From assembly GCA_963727535.1 (NCBI GenBank), contig CAVSGR010000008.1, positions 248,001 to 312,000 of the forward strand: a stretch of DNA of 64,000 nucleotides. The letters are read 5' to 3'. The notes under the pieces are model-generated. The model did no database searches and was not told where the DNA came from. It worked only from the letters and a program-made list of their open reading frames with translations. Below, in pieces: positions 1 to 9,422 of this stretch. The translations under genes and the position numbers were made by a program. The number at the start of each line of letters is the position of its first letter. The first letter of the stretch is position 1. Source of the DNA: RBG-16-34-14 sp963727535. Its GTDB lineage: Bacteria > Bacteroidota > Ignavibacteria > Ignavibacteriales > Ignavibacteriaceae.

Positions 1-384
1 AGTCATTTAATACAATTTTTTTAAAAGTATTCAATTTTAAATTAAATTTTAATTTTATAAAAAAATTAATACACTAATAATACTTAAAAAAAATCCCTAT
101 TTTAAACAGGCACCGTCTAATCTGTACGTATAATAAGGATAATTATAATTCCACTCCTAAATTTTAATACCCCGACCTAATAATGATCAGGGCTAATTGC
201 TAATGAATCCAGGTTGGGGGCTCCTGGCGTACACTAACAACTAAATTTATCACTATATTAAACTTCATTGGATAGAATGCCCACACTTGAAGTAATATAA
301 AGATAATAATAAATAACGTTGAAAGAAATAGTTCTTTTTACAAAACTTATTTTTAGGAGTATATTCTAAAAGAAATGAGAGTTT
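1..384. other. AT-rich stretch without a recognisable gene
   Basis: I see no open frame with protein-like character and no RNA gene on either strand. The stretch is mostly A/T, with a short less AT-rich patch around 170-235 that I cannot assign. It lies downstream of the small leftward gene that ends at 385. Confidence 0.5.
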
Positions 385-663
385 TTAGTGTCCAGTGTGA
401 ATGCCGTGAGACAAGGCTTTTTTTACTACTTTAACTCCTGGTTTATCTGCATCTTCTCCTAGTGCAGCTTGTGCTCCTAAATTAAGTAACTCCTTAGTTA
501 CCATTAGTGGTGCTAAAGGAGGAACAGTTGCCCCAATTATTGCACTGACACCAACACTCAGTATATTTTTTTGTGCAGTACTCATTTTTTTTGAACTATT
601 CCTATTTCGGGTTTTATTTTTTGGTCTACTCTTCGGTAAACCTCTTCTTCTGTGTTTTTTCAT
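385..663 (-). CDS. Small basic hypothetical protein, 92 aa
   Basis: I do not recognise this protein. The first 27 residues are very rich in Lys and Arg, with a run of three Arg at residues 5-7. A hydrophobic, Gly/Ala/Pro-containing stretch follows at about residues 33-65, which could be one membrane helix or a hydrophobic hairpin. The tail is His-containing (GIHTGH). The start is supported by AAGGTGCC a few bases upstream of ATG. The gene stands alone, with AT-rich DNA on both sides and the accessory restriction block starting 690 bp away. No function is proposed. It is probably real, given the start context and the biased amino-acid layout. Confidence 0.5.
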   Translation of the reverse strand: MKKHRRRGLPKSRPKNKTRNRNSSKKMSTAQKNILSVGVSAIIGATVPPLAPLMVTKELLNLGAQAALGEDADKPGVKVVKKALSHGIHTGH

Positions 664-1351
664 TTTGGCACCTTATAATTTTTATGAAAAACTTATTATA
701 TATGTAAGGCTTCCTAAATATTACTATTGCCTCAATTTATATTAAATTAGATTATTATTTATAATTAATCAACTTATTAAATACACAATATATAAATAGA
801 ATTGAATCATCTATTCAATTCAGGATAAAGTGCCGAGTTTACATAAGCCAATTTTATAGGACTCGATAGAAAGACTAGAGAAAGTAAAGATGATTAACAA
901 GTACTATAAAATTTCTTATGTAACACTGGCTGACAATGTAATGTTTAACCTCTCCCCAAAAAATGAATAGTAGCTTGACTAATTTTCTTCTCTCCTAAGC
1001 AGGTGTGAGCCGATAGGCGAACTGCTGCGTTCCTATTATACAATAAATTGATAAGCTTAGTGTTTGCGGAACGAGCCAAAAGCGAGTGAAGCAAATCATT
1101 GAGCGCTGTTAAGACAGAATGATAAACAAGATGTACTGTCTCCATATTATTTATATATATAGTTATAAGTCTTCCTTAATAAATTCAACCTGTACTGTCC
1201 CTTATATATTATATATATGGTTATCCTTCCTTCTTCTAACCATCCAGCTTAATTATTTTTTCTTCCCAATAGGAAAATATAGGGGGGGGTAGGTTATTTC
1301 TATGGACAAATAAATAAACAGAATACCTGTCATATATTTGCGCTGGATTTT
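664..1351. other. Gene-poor stretch beyond the restriction operon
   Basis: No convincing gene is visible. The part at about 985-1145 is less AT-rich than its surroundings and carries a 66-codon leftward open frame (945-1145) of uncertain reality. A run of eight G lies at 1282-1289, striking in such AT-rich DNA, about 60 bp beyond the stop of the membrane-protein gene at 1352. I see no tRNA, terminator hairpin or mobile-element end. Confidence 0.4.
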
Positions 1352-2449
1352 TTAGCTAAATAGATTATTAAACAAATTAGAAATAGCTTCGCCAAGTAAA
1401 ACCTTAATAATTATTGTTATAAGAATTATATCAATAAATGCAGAAATCCCTACTACCCAAGGCATTCGAAGATCTTTATATTCGTGCTTTCCTATTTTTT
1501 CCCAAATTCTGAATATCTGATATTGGACATAATATCTAGGAAGAGCAAAAATCCATATACCAAAAATTGCTGTTATTAAAACAGATATTTCATACATTTT
1601 TTTAATTTCCGGCTGATTAAACTTCCAAAGAAGAAGATTCAAAGCTATAACCAAAACAAATCCTTTTGCAAATAAAACCAGTTCAGAAAAAGGGTTCAGC
1701 TGTGATTTGAGCAAACTTTCATCTGAAAACTTTTGTTTAAGAAATAGTACATCCTTGTCGTTTCTTAATTTCCTCAAATATTTAGAAATTACCCCGGCAA
1801 TTTGAAATAAACCAAAATTGTTGGCACCTACCCATATGACAAATAACATCATTAATCGATTAATAAAAAGATAGTAATAACCATTTTGACTAAATGTTAC
1901 GTTAGGAGGAGGGGTTTTCATAAACCAATAAAAATGGGTATACGAATTAACCTCTACAGTATATCCGATTGATGCAAATGTTGCTAACATCAAAACAATA
2001 ACTGCTCCGAAGAAACCCGAATAATTATTACTTGGTAGAATGAATTCCCCTTTGGGTAAAAAGCTCGAACTATCTAAATCTGAGTAAATTGTTGTTTTTT
2101 TTGAAATAAACTCAATCCCTAGAATAATGTAAAGCTCACATATTATCACATAATTAATTAGATCCACCCAATCATCTAAAAAATTCTTAATAAGTATATT
2201 ACCTGAAGGGAAAAATCTTTGTTCAACAAAAGCCCAAATAGCTTGTACCACAAACAAAAAAATAAACACAAATAGATAAATCCCAACAATAGAAGGTTTT
2301 TCGAAAAGTTTAAGTATTTTCTTATAAATTGGAATTCTTTCAAAACTTGGGTGGATAAAATTTGCTACTACTCCTAAGAATTTTCGAAGGGGTCTTGCTC
2401 TTTCAAAAAAGTCGCAAACAGCAGTACTCACAAATTGTTTTGAATTCAT
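1352..2449 (-). CDS. Polytopic membrane protein of unknown family, 365 aa
   Basis: No family is recognised. Hydrophobic segments at roughly residues 52-77, 95-115, 145-165, 192-222, 258-275, 285-308 and 330-352 predict about seven membrane helices. The N-terminal 45 residues look amphipathic and cytoplasmic. Its ATG overlaps the stop of the upstream PIG-L gene by four bases (2446-2449), so the two are almost certainly co-translated and may act together at the envelope. It is the last gene of the leftward block that begins with hsdM. Whether it belongs to the defence function or is an independent pair with the deacetylase cannot be told from sequence. Confidence 0.75.
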   Translation of the reverse strand: MNSKQFVSTAVCDFFERARPLRKFLGVVANFIHPSFERIPIYKKILKLFEKPSIVGIYLFVFIFLFVVQAIWAFVEQRFFPSGNILIKNFLDDWVDLINYVIICELYIILGIEFISKKTTIYSDLDSSSFLPKGEFILPSNNYSGFFGAVIVLMLATFASIGYTVEVNSYTHFYWFMKTPPPNVTFSQNGYYYLFINRLMMLFVIWVGANNFGLFQIAGVISKYLRKLRNDKDVLFLKQKFSDESLLKSQLNPFSELVLFAKGFVLVIALNLLLWKFNQPEIKKMYEISVLITAIFGIWIFALPRYYVQYQIFRIWEKIGKHEYKDLRMPWVVGISAFIDIILITIIIKVLLGEAISNLFNNLFS

Positions 2450-3316
2450 TTTTCCCTCCTTTGTGATAAATAATTCTTTATTGCATTATGAAAATCTTCA
2501 TAAACTAAATTTGGTAAATATCTTTCGTAAGCAGCCTGGGCAGTAAAGGGTTTTACTAAATAATTATAATTTGGCTCAACTCTGAGGTACTCAAAGTCAA
2601 ATAAATTATCTTCTTCTTTCAAAAAATATACATAGTACATAAAAGGGAAATCCTGACTTCTATAATGTTTCCAATACTCAATAACAAAATCTATCTCCGA
2701 ACTATTGAGTTCTCTACAGTTTGTTTTCAAAGTGCTCGGAAATTTTCTGAACTCAAAGGGTAATACATCCGGGATGTCATAAGCACTATATTGAGGGAAC
2801 TCGTAAATTATAACGGACGATTTTAATTCTTTAGCTGCCAACACAGTACAGAAATTTGTAATATCGTGATCAATATTCCCCATTTCATAAGCTTGAGTAT
2901 AAATAACATTCGGAGAAAATGAATTAATTATTTCTTTAAGTTTATTAATAATTTGTGGAATATATTTATAAGTTTCAGTATCTGGAAAGTCTAAGAATTC
3001 ATAATGTAATGAATCTACTCCGATAAAATTCATTGCTTTTTTTGCTTCATTAATTCTTTCATTTCCATAATCTAAGCCATCCTGAAATGACTTGGCAACC
3101 CAAACAAAATATATTTCATCCCCTTTTTCTATGTGCTCTTTAATTCTAGCAATAATAAAAGCATCATCGTCTTGATGAGCGACAACAATTAATACTTTTT
3201 GATGTAACGGAGGCAAGGATGGGTAATCAGAATTATCGCATTTTAAAGATATCTTTTTGACTACAATTAAATGAAACTAAACCAACAAAGCAAAGAACAA
3301 AAAATTTTAATTTCAT
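2446..3316 (-). CDS. PIG-L/LmbE-type deacetylase lipoprotein (frameshifted as read)
   Basis: PIG-L/LmbE family proteins are zinc-dependent N-deacetylases. The AHQDDD stretch (about residues 46-51 after reconstruction) matches the family's AHPDDE metal site, and a later NIDHD matches the His-containing second motif. An intact frame begins only at 3216. Upstream in another frame lies a lipoprotein signal sequence starting at 3316, with hydrophobic core and Cys at about residue 18 (VSFNCSQKD). Removing one base from the four-T run at 3241-3244 joins the two into a 289-residue lipoprotein. The start then lies only 9 bp from the metallopeptidase stop, so the gene joins the restriction operon. The deacetylase call is firm; the lipoprotein reconstruction is inference. 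The substrate is unknown. Confidence 0.75.
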
Positions 3317-3325
3317 TTTTTCTAG

Positions 3326-3652
3326 CTAGTATAATTTTAACTTCTTTTCCAACTTCTCATAATCCCCTAGATATGCTCTCATTAGGCTTTTCCAGAGTTT
3401 GCCGTGATTGGGAACGTGGAAGTGTAATAGCTCGTGAACGATGACATACTCTCCTAGCTTTTTAGGCATATTGATTAATTCTGAGTTGAAATTTAAATTA
3501 CCTGCTGTTGAGCAGGATGCCCATTTACGGCTCATAGGACGCACAGAGATGCTATTTAAAGCGATTTCAAGCTTATTGGCATACTTGATTACCCTTTTCT
3601 TAAACTCATATTTATCTTTCCAGATATTTTTAGATCTTGTCTTCTTAGCCAT
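3326..3652 (-). CDS. YgjP-like (DUF45) metallopeptidase domain protein, 108 aa
   Basis: This is a short zinc-metallopeptidase-like protein of the YgjP/DUF45 type. HELLH at residues 73-77 with a further His at 83 (VPNHGKLW) is the HExxH...H metal site. RKWASCS at 42-48 matches the family's RWGSCS element, and the C-terminal GDYEK resembles its conserved end. Classical YgjP proteins are around 170-230 residues, so this lacks most of the N-terminal part and looks like the compact version. It overlaps the end of hsdR by eight bases. From general knowledge, such genes are recurrent neighbours of type I hsdR genes, but their role in restriction is not established. Confidence 0.85.
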   Translation of the reverse strand: MAKKTRSKNIWKDKYEFKKRVIKYANKLEIALNSISVRPMSRKWASCSTAGNLNFNSELINMPKKLGEYVIVHELLHFHVPNHGKLWKSLMRAYLGDYEKLEKKLKLY

Positions 3653-6563
3653 TAGATTGAGTTAATAATCTTATTAAATCATCTATTAATTTATTGGCTT
3701 TATCTATATCATCCATTTCTCTAATAAAATTCCATATAGCTTTAAGTCTTAAATCCCTTGCTGAAGCTTCGCTCTTATTCCAGTTGGGTTGTTCGTTAAA
3801 AGCTTCTTTAAATTTCTTAGCGGTTTCATCTGGGTTTTTTATTCCAAATTCTTTAAGTCTTTCTGAAAAGAAATATTCTAAATCATCTATTCCCTTTTCT
3901 TTTTTCTTCTTCTCTTTATTGGTAGCTTCTTTTATTAATACCTCTAATTGTTCAAGTGCTTCTTCTGTAGTTATTATTCTATCTTCATAATTTTCCTGTA
4001 TTAATTGAGCTTTATCTTTTATAGATATTAAAATCAAATCACCACTTTTTTCTTCAGCGGTTTTTTCAATGCTCTTGATAAGATTAATTACTTTTACATT
4101 ATCTGACTTTTTACTATCCTTTATCAGCTTTAAAGTATTTTCATCTAGATGATATATATCTAAACCGTCCCCAGTAATATCAACACTTACATTTTCCTTA
4201 ATTAACTCCGTTGTCTTTCTTTGAAATTCTCTATCTGCATAAATTCTTTGAGCAAAAGCATTTCGTGTTATTATATAAATCTGGCTTAAGGTTTTATAGT
4301 TATCTATAAATGGTCTTAGAAAAGCATCTGGTGAAATAATCTCATAAAGCATTTCAAGTTCTTTGTAAAACTTAAAAAATTCTTTTCGCTTTGATTTGTC
4401 TTTGAAATGCAAAACTAATCTATCCACATCCTTATCATCATATTTACCTTTAATCAAAGAAATATATTGTGGGGCTTCTTTCTCCATTTTATTCTTGAAA
4501 AGAGTTTTCAGTAATGCAATATCTTTGACTACACTCTTTACATCATCTGAATCAAAAGCCAAAGCTTTCTCAAGCTTGTCAAATATTCCGACAAAATCTA
4601 AAACAAATCCAAATGGTTTCTTCTTCCCTTCTTCATCTTCGTAAGGACGGTTAACCCTGGCTATTGCCTGAAGTAATGTATGGTCTCTCATTGGCTTATC
4701 AAGATACATTGCATAAAGAATCGGAGCATCAAATCCTGTAAGAAGTTTTTCAGTCACTATTAAAATTTTTGGGAGTTGATCCGGCTTGGAAAAATTTTTT
4801 CTTATCTTTTTTTCATCTTCTTTAGTGATATGATATCTTTTAAGTTCTTCAGTGTCATTATAGTTTCCTGTATAAACAACCTCAGAATATTCCGGGGGAA
4901 GGTATTTATCCAATGCTTTTTTATATAAAGCACAGGCTTCACGATCTACACCAACAACAAAAGCTTTATATCCTAGATTTTCTACATAAGTTTTATAATG
5001 CTCAGCTATAAACTTTGCAACCTTGTTTACTCTCCTTTTCCCCTTGAGAAAGTTTCTTGTTACAACTGCTTTTTCCAGAATCTTATTAAGCTCCTCTATA
5101 TCACTAACACCTTCAGCTTCAGCCAGAGATAAAAATTCTTTCTCTAAAGTTTCTTCGGGAACTAAAAGATCATTTGAAGCTAAAGAATAATAAAGAGGAA
5201 TTGTAGTTCCGTCTTTTATAGAATCAGATATTGAATATTTATCGAGATAACCGTGTTTATCATCAATACCGAAAGTTTTAAATGTACCCCTGCCATAAGC
5301 AGTCTTATCAATCGGAGTTCCTGTAAATCCAATGAATGTAGCATTAGGAATTGCAGCCATCAAATAATTTCCAAGATCCCCTGCGGTTGTACGGTGTGCT
5401 TCATCAACTAAAACAAAGATATTTTTCCTGAGATTAACCTTCTCTGGCATTTCATTAAACTTATGAATCATACTTATAATGATTCCCCGGTAATCTTCTT
5501 TTAGAAGATCACGAAGCTTTACTATCCTATCAGCGTGTTCGATATTTTTCAAACCTAATGCAATCAGGTTTTTAATCATTTGATCTTCAAGTTCATTCCT
5601 ATCAATCAGTAAAATGATAGTGGGTTTATCCGTTTCTTTAAGCTTAAAAAGAATCTCAGCGGCTTTTATCATAGTAAACGTTTTACCGGAACCTTGAGTA
5701 TGCCAGATCAATCCCCTGGTTTTAGATTCATCAATACTTCTTTCAATTACTTTCTCAACAGCTCTAACCTGATGCTGGCGAAGTATATATTTATTTAATT
5801 CTTCATTCTGTTCTGCAAAGATTATATAGTTTTTGATATAAGCTAATATTTCATCTTTATGAAAGAAGGTTTTTATTTTTGATTCAAGATTTCCAATCTC
5901 CTCCTCTTTCCAGTTAAAAAGGTTTTTTCTATTAAGGTTCCAGGTTACACCATAAGAAAAACCTAAAGCTTCCGTTACAGTAAATATCTGTTGGGGGACA
6001 AGCATTTCGGGAGTTTCTCTGTGATAACGTCTTACCTGGTCGATTCCAATAGCAATAGCTTCATCCTTTGTAGCATTCTTACATTCAATAACAATGACAG
6101 GAATACCGTTGATAAGAAAAACAACATCTTCACGATTTCCATACCGTCCATTATGATGATAATATTCTTCTGTTACCTGATAAATATTATTAGAAGGATT
6201 TTCAAAATCTATAAGTTTTAAGTTATACTCCCTGTTATCATCCTTATTAAAGAAGTTCTTTTCTCCTCTGAGATATTCAAGAAAATCTTTATTGCCTTGT
6301 ATATCAAAATGAAGTAATGACAGTTGAGTAAGTATATCATTGGGATTAATAAGTTTGGGATTAAACTCTTTAAGTTTTTTAATCAAAATATCTGTAAAGA
6401 AAAATGATGAGCCCTTGACTCTTTCTTGAGGCAATGATGCTGATATATCGAAGTGACGAAATTCCTCAGACTTAGAGCGAGGTATTACTTCCCATCCAAT
6501 TTCATTTGAGTAATCTAAAATTCTTTGCTGAACTGTTTTATGTTCTGTGAAAGTTTTTGACAT
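3645..6563 (-). CDS. hsdR: Type I restriction enzyme, motor/nuclease subunit HsdR
   Basis: HsdR provides DNA translocation and cleavage for the type I complex. The N-terminal nuclease shows Asp146 and IECK around 159-162 (the PD-(D/E)XK pattern). The superfamily 2 motor shows the Walker A motif TQGSGKT at 289-295, DEAH at 387-390 and GFTGTP at 412-417, then a second RecA-like domain with ARVNRPY. At 972 residues it has the usual family length and is intact. It follows the nuclease-like gene by nine bases and overlaps the metallopeptidase gene by eight, so it sits in the middle of one transcription unit. No sign of inactivation is visible. Confidence 0.97.
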   Translation of the reverse strand: MSKTFTEHKTVQQRILDYSNEIGWEVIPRSKSEEFRHFDISASLPQERVKGSSFFFTDILIKKLKEFNPKLINPNDILTQLSLLHFDIQGNKDFLEYLRGEKNFFNKDDNREYNLKLIDFENPSNNIYQVTEEYYHHNGRYGNREDVVFLINGIPVIVIECKNATKDEAIAIGIDQVRRYHRETPEMLVPQQIFTVTEALGFSYGVTWNLNRKNLFNWKEEEIGNLESKIKTFFHKDEILAYIKNYIIFAEQNEELNKYILRQHQVRAVEKVIERSIDESKTRGLIWHTQGSGKTFTMIKAAEILFKLKETDKPTIILLIDRNELEDQMIKNLIALGLKNIEHADRIVKLRDLLKEDYRGIIISMIHKFNEMPEKVNLRKNIFVLVDEAHRTTAGDLGNYLMAAIPNATFIGFTGTPIDKTAYGRGTFKTFGIDDKHGYLDKYSISDSIKDGTTIPLYYSLASNDLLVPEETLEKEFLSLAEAEGVSDIEELNKILEKAVVTRNFLKGKRRVNKVAKFIAEHYKTYVENLGYKAFVVGVDREACALYKKALDKYLPPEYSEVVYTGNYNDTEELKRYHITKEDEKKIRKNFSKPDQLPKILIVTEKLLTGFDAPILYAMYLDKPMRDHTLLQAIARVNRPYEDEEGKKKPFGFVLDFVGIFDKLEKALAFDSDDVKSVVKDIALLKTLFKNKMEKEAPQYISLIKGKYDDKDVDRLVLHFKDKSKRKEFFKFYKELEMLYEIISPDAFLRPFIDNYKTLSQIYIITRNAFAQRIYADREFQRKTTELIKENVSVDITGDGLDIYHLDENTLKLIKDSKKSDNVKVINLIKSIEKTAEEKSGDLILISIKDKAQLIQENYEDRIITTEEALEQLEVLIKEATNKEKKKKEKGIDDLEYFFSERLKEFGIKNPDETAKKFKEAFNEQPNWNKSEASARDLRLKAIWNFIREMDDIDKANKLIDDLIRLLTQSNG

Positions 6564-6572
6564 TATAAAATT

Positions 6573-7157
6573 TTAATTAACTAAAGCCCTCATCAAATTT
6601 CCTTTTTGCGGAATTTTAACAATTAAATTTTGCTTTACTAAGTCTGAACATTTTTGAAAATATTTTAATAAAGAATCATTTGCGAATTGAGAATAAGAAG
6701 AATCGTAGTGTAATAGGCAAAAACCCCTTTCAACATTTTTGAATTGTTTTATCGCTGATTCAGGGAATAAATCCAAATTCTTGCTTTTAATTACATAATA
6801 ATCTGCTGAATCATAATTTTCATCTGCTGCAACACAAACAAAATGAGAACAACTTATTGGCTTCTTCTTATTCTTATGTTTTAAAGCCCAACCCCAATAT
6901 GGTGGACAGTTTTTTACTTCCGATTTAATAGTTGAATATTTGACGTCGATTTTAATAGCTTCATCCGGTAATTCGATATCATAACCAGACTGATTCCCAA
7001 ATTGAATTATATTTTGTGTATACTCAGTTAGTTTTTTAACTACAAGAAGTTCTCCCAAATATCCTTTGATATTGGATAAATTCATTTTCTCACAATTTTC
7101 ATCCATTATGATCTTCTTTAATAAATTTATTGTATTATCAAGAGTTTCAAAGTTCAT
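6573..7157 (-). CDS. PD-(D/E)XK-nuclease-like protein, 194 aa
   Basis: I do not recognise a named family. The sequence has the layout of the restriction-endonuclease fold: Glu36 in a helix (YLGELLVVKKL), Asp60 (GYDIEL) and Asp71-Val-Lys73 on the next strand (IKIDVKYS), equivalent to D...(D/E)xK. The C-terminal half is Tyr/Phe-rich with no clear motif. It sits between hsdS (8 bp gap) and hsdR (9 bp gap), an unusual position since these subunit genes are often adjacent. It could be an accessory nuclease, a regulator of restriction, or an independent module. The fold assignment is inference from spacing of acidic residues and Lys. Confidence 0.65.
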   Translation of the reverse strand: MNFETLDNTINLLKKIIMDENCEKMNLSNIKGYLGELLVVKKLTEYTQNIIQFGNQSGYDIELPDEAIKIDVKYSTIKSEVKNCPPYWGWALKHKNKKKPISCSHFVCVAADENYDSADYYVIKSKNLDLFPESAIKQFKNVERGFCLLHYDSSYSQFANDSLLKYFQKCSDLVKQNLIVKIPQKGNLMRALVN

Positions 7158-7165
7158 AATTTTCC

Positions 7166-8452
7166 CTAACTATACTCCATTTCTTCCATTTCAAATTCTA
7201 TATCTTTGACTCGAATTTGACCAGTCATTAATTTATTTAGTGTTGTTTGAAATAAATCTTTTAAGATATTTTTACTGTTTAATGAATTTCCAATTTTGCA
7301 ATCAAGACTTGATAATGCTTTAACAATTTCTAGTTGAACATCTAAGTCCTTTGTAACAGGAATTTCAATTTGTTCAAATTTTCCCTTACTTAAAATTGGA
7401 ACAGGATTAGGAGAAGCAAAAGTTCTCCAATAATTTGTATAATACTGCAAAGTGTAATAAATAAATTCAGGATTAAAACTTTCGTTGCATATAATTGAAT
7501 TAATTTGTTGGTTAGTTGTTGACACATCTTTATAAGTTAAACCTATTTTTCCAATACTTGAACCAATACAGACGCATAGTACTGAGCCTTTAGATAAGGG
7601 ACGACTTACATTTAATCCTTCTTTCGATATTTTTTTAGTCGAATCATAAATATATTTTGTTGATCCAATATCAGCGGGAGCAATAAAATCAATTTCTTTA
7701 GGGGAGTAATATTTATTTAATGCTGTACGTGGAGTTGTTCCAGTAATAGTATCTCCTAATGTCGAAATTAGTACTACCTCCCAACTTCCCGGTATTAAGC
7801 CAATCTCAGTTTGTTTTTGTAGTTCTCCATTAAGTCCTTCAGTAAAGAGTTTTTGCATTAAAGCTTTTTTAAGCTCTTGAGTGGTTTTAATTATTTTCGC
7901 CTGCGTTTCAATTGCCTGTTGTATTTTTGAAAGTATGTGAGCGATTTTTTTTTGTTCTGGTAACTGAGGAAGAGGGATAACTGTGTTTTTTATTATTGTT
8001 TGACTAATATTTGGTTGAGCTCCACCATATCTTTGACTTAAAAACTTATCTCTTATTGTCATTATATAAAACCTTAAGTAGTCAGGAATGAAGATGTCAT
8101 AGTTAGGTAGAATAGCACAAATTGCTTGATTAGTTGTCGCTTCCCTCGCTAGGATGGCTGTCTTACCGACTGTTGCTCCGTACATAGCTATCAATACTGT
8201 ATCTTTAGGGAATAATTTGGCAGAAGAATTTTTAATGGCTGTATTAGTAACTTTTTCTTCTGTATCAGATATAAGATTATCTTCTAATTCGCCTGATTTA
8301 ACCCATAAATTATTACCCAAGTAATACTCGGGAATTTTTCTGCTTGGTGTTCCTCCACTAATAATTTTAGTTAAATCTGACAGTTGAATTAATTTCCAAT
8401 CATCAGGAATTAAACCGATATCAGTTTGTTTGAAGTTGGATTTATTACTCAA
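7166..8452 (-). CDS. hsdS: Type I restriction enzyme, specificity subunit HsdS
   Basis: HsdS recognises the bipartite DNA target for both methylation and cleavage. Two target-recognition domains are visible, each opening with the same signature: IGLIPDDWK at residues 12-20 and IGLIPGSWE at 217-225. They are separated by the conserved central helical segment, PQLPEQKKIAHILSKI at 162-177 followed by LKKALMQKLF at 194-203. A second helical segment closes the protein. The 428-residue length is normal. The start overlaps the end of the SIR2-like gene by eight bases. I see no inverted partial hsdS copies or recombination sites that would suggest phase-variable specificity. Confidence 0.95.
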   Translation of the reverse strand: MSNKSNFKQTDIGLIPDDWKLIQLSDLTKIISGGTPSRKIPEYYLGNNLWVKSGELEDNLISDTEEKVTNTAIKNSSAKLFPKDTVLIAMYGATVGKTAILAREATTNQAICAILPNYDIFIPDYLRFYIMTIRDKFLSQRYGGAQPNISQTIIKNTVIPLPQLPEQKKIAHILSKIQQAIETQAKIIKTTQELKKALMQKLFTEGLNGELQKQTEIGLIPGSWEVVLISTLGDTITGTTPRTALNKYYSPKEIDFIAPADIGSTKYIYDSTKKISKEGLNVSRPLSKGSVLCVCIGSSIGKIGLTYKDVSTTNQQINSIICNESFNPEFIYYTLQYYTNYWRTFASPNPVPILSKGKFEQIEIPVTKDLDVQLEIVKALSSLDCKIGNSLNSKNILKDLFQTTLNKLMTGQIRVKDIEFEMEEMEYS

Positions 8453-9395
8453 GATATTTCCTTAATAACATAACTGAATCACAATCATCTATTCTAACAA
8501 ATTCAGGAATAATTGCTGAATCCCCTTTCAGTGCCCTCTTTATTTTAATGATCTCGCTTTCCGTTAAACCTAAGCCAGTACCATAAATTTTATGTTTATT
8601 ACTCATTAAATTGCTAAAGTCTAATGCTTCTAAATTCTCGTTTGCATAGCCAAAACCAAGAAAGAAAATATTCCTCGCTTCAGAAATTTTCTGCTGGATT
8701 TCCTCTAATTTTTCATTTCTTTGTTCATATATTATTTTGATATCAGAAGTTAATTCATCTAACCAACCATAAATATTTGGCTCATTATATTTGAAAGTGA
8801 AGCCATTATCTTGCCAAGGTAAAGGAGCTATTTTTCCATAAACATGGGTAATATTAAGATTAGCTATAAGAGATTTAATCTCATTTCTTTTTGAAGTAAA
8901 AGAATTGAAGATACTCTCATAAAGAAAATTTTCTAATGACCTATCATAATTAAATGTAACAAATGAAACTTCATTTTGTTGGAAGAGTTGTAATAAATCC
9001 TCAGTATTGATTATGTTTTTAGTTAAAATGTTGTATACAAAAGTATACCAATCATATTGAGGATTTAAAACATTTTCACGAAATACACTCTTGATTTCAT
9101 AATAAGCAATTAAAAAAGCAATTATTTTTTTTCCGATATCATAAAAATGTTTATTCCTAGACAAAAAAAGATCGATTGATGGTATTGAAGAATAGTTAAA
9201 TGTATCTATTAATTTAGCATATTCAGGAGATAAATTAATGTTAACATTAGGTACAGCATTATATTCAGCAAAGGCAAGCTTAAACATTTCTGGAAAGCTA
9301 TAAATTATATCTCTCCTTAATTCTAATGCCGTTGGGAAACCATAAGGTTTGCTTGCCCCTGCACCAAGTATAAAAACTGTTTTTTCTTTAATCAT
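8445..9395 (-). CDS. SIR2-like domain protein inside the restriction operon
   Basis: The protein has a SIR2-type Rossmann fold. FILGAGASKP at residues 8-17 is the nucleotide-binding loop, TFNYDRSLE at 147-155 matches the family's FNYD segment, THVYGK (His184) sits where the catalytic His is expected, and FFLGFGY at 244-250 is the later Gly motif. SIR2-like proteins of anti-phage systems such as Thoeris ThsA and DSR degrade NAD+ and cause abortive infection. Here that activity is inferred. At 316 residues there is only the SIR2 region and no obvious second domain. It follows the 218-residue gene by 27 bp and overlaps hsdS by eight, so it is wired into the restriction operon. Confidence 0.85.
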   Translation of the reverse strand: MIKEKTVFILGAGASKPYGFPTALELRRDIIYSFPEMFKLAFAEYNAVPNVNINLSPEYAKLIDTFNYSSIPSIDLFLSRNKHFYDIGKKIIAFLIAYYEIKSVFRENVLNPQYDWYTFVYNILTKNIINTEDLLQLFQQNEVSFVTFNYDRSLENFLYESIFNSFTSKRNEIKSLIANLNITHVYGKIAPLPWQDNGFTFKYNEPNIYGWLDELTSDIKIIYEQRNEKLEEIQQKISEARNIFFLGFGYANENLEALDFSNLMSNKHKIYGTGLGLTESEIIKIKRALKGDSAIIPEFVRIDDCDSVMLLRKYLE

Positions 9396-9422
9396 TTCAA
9401 ATTAACTTCGATCTTTAATAGC

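Noticed and set aside
3694..3990. Open frame of about 98 codons on the plus strand opposite hsdR
   Set aside because: It lies wholly within the intact hsdR gene on the other strand and shows no protein-like features; it is a shadow frame.
7166..8452. Phase-variable hsdS by recombination
   Set aside because: Only one hsdS is present, with no inverted partial copies or recombinase gene nearby.
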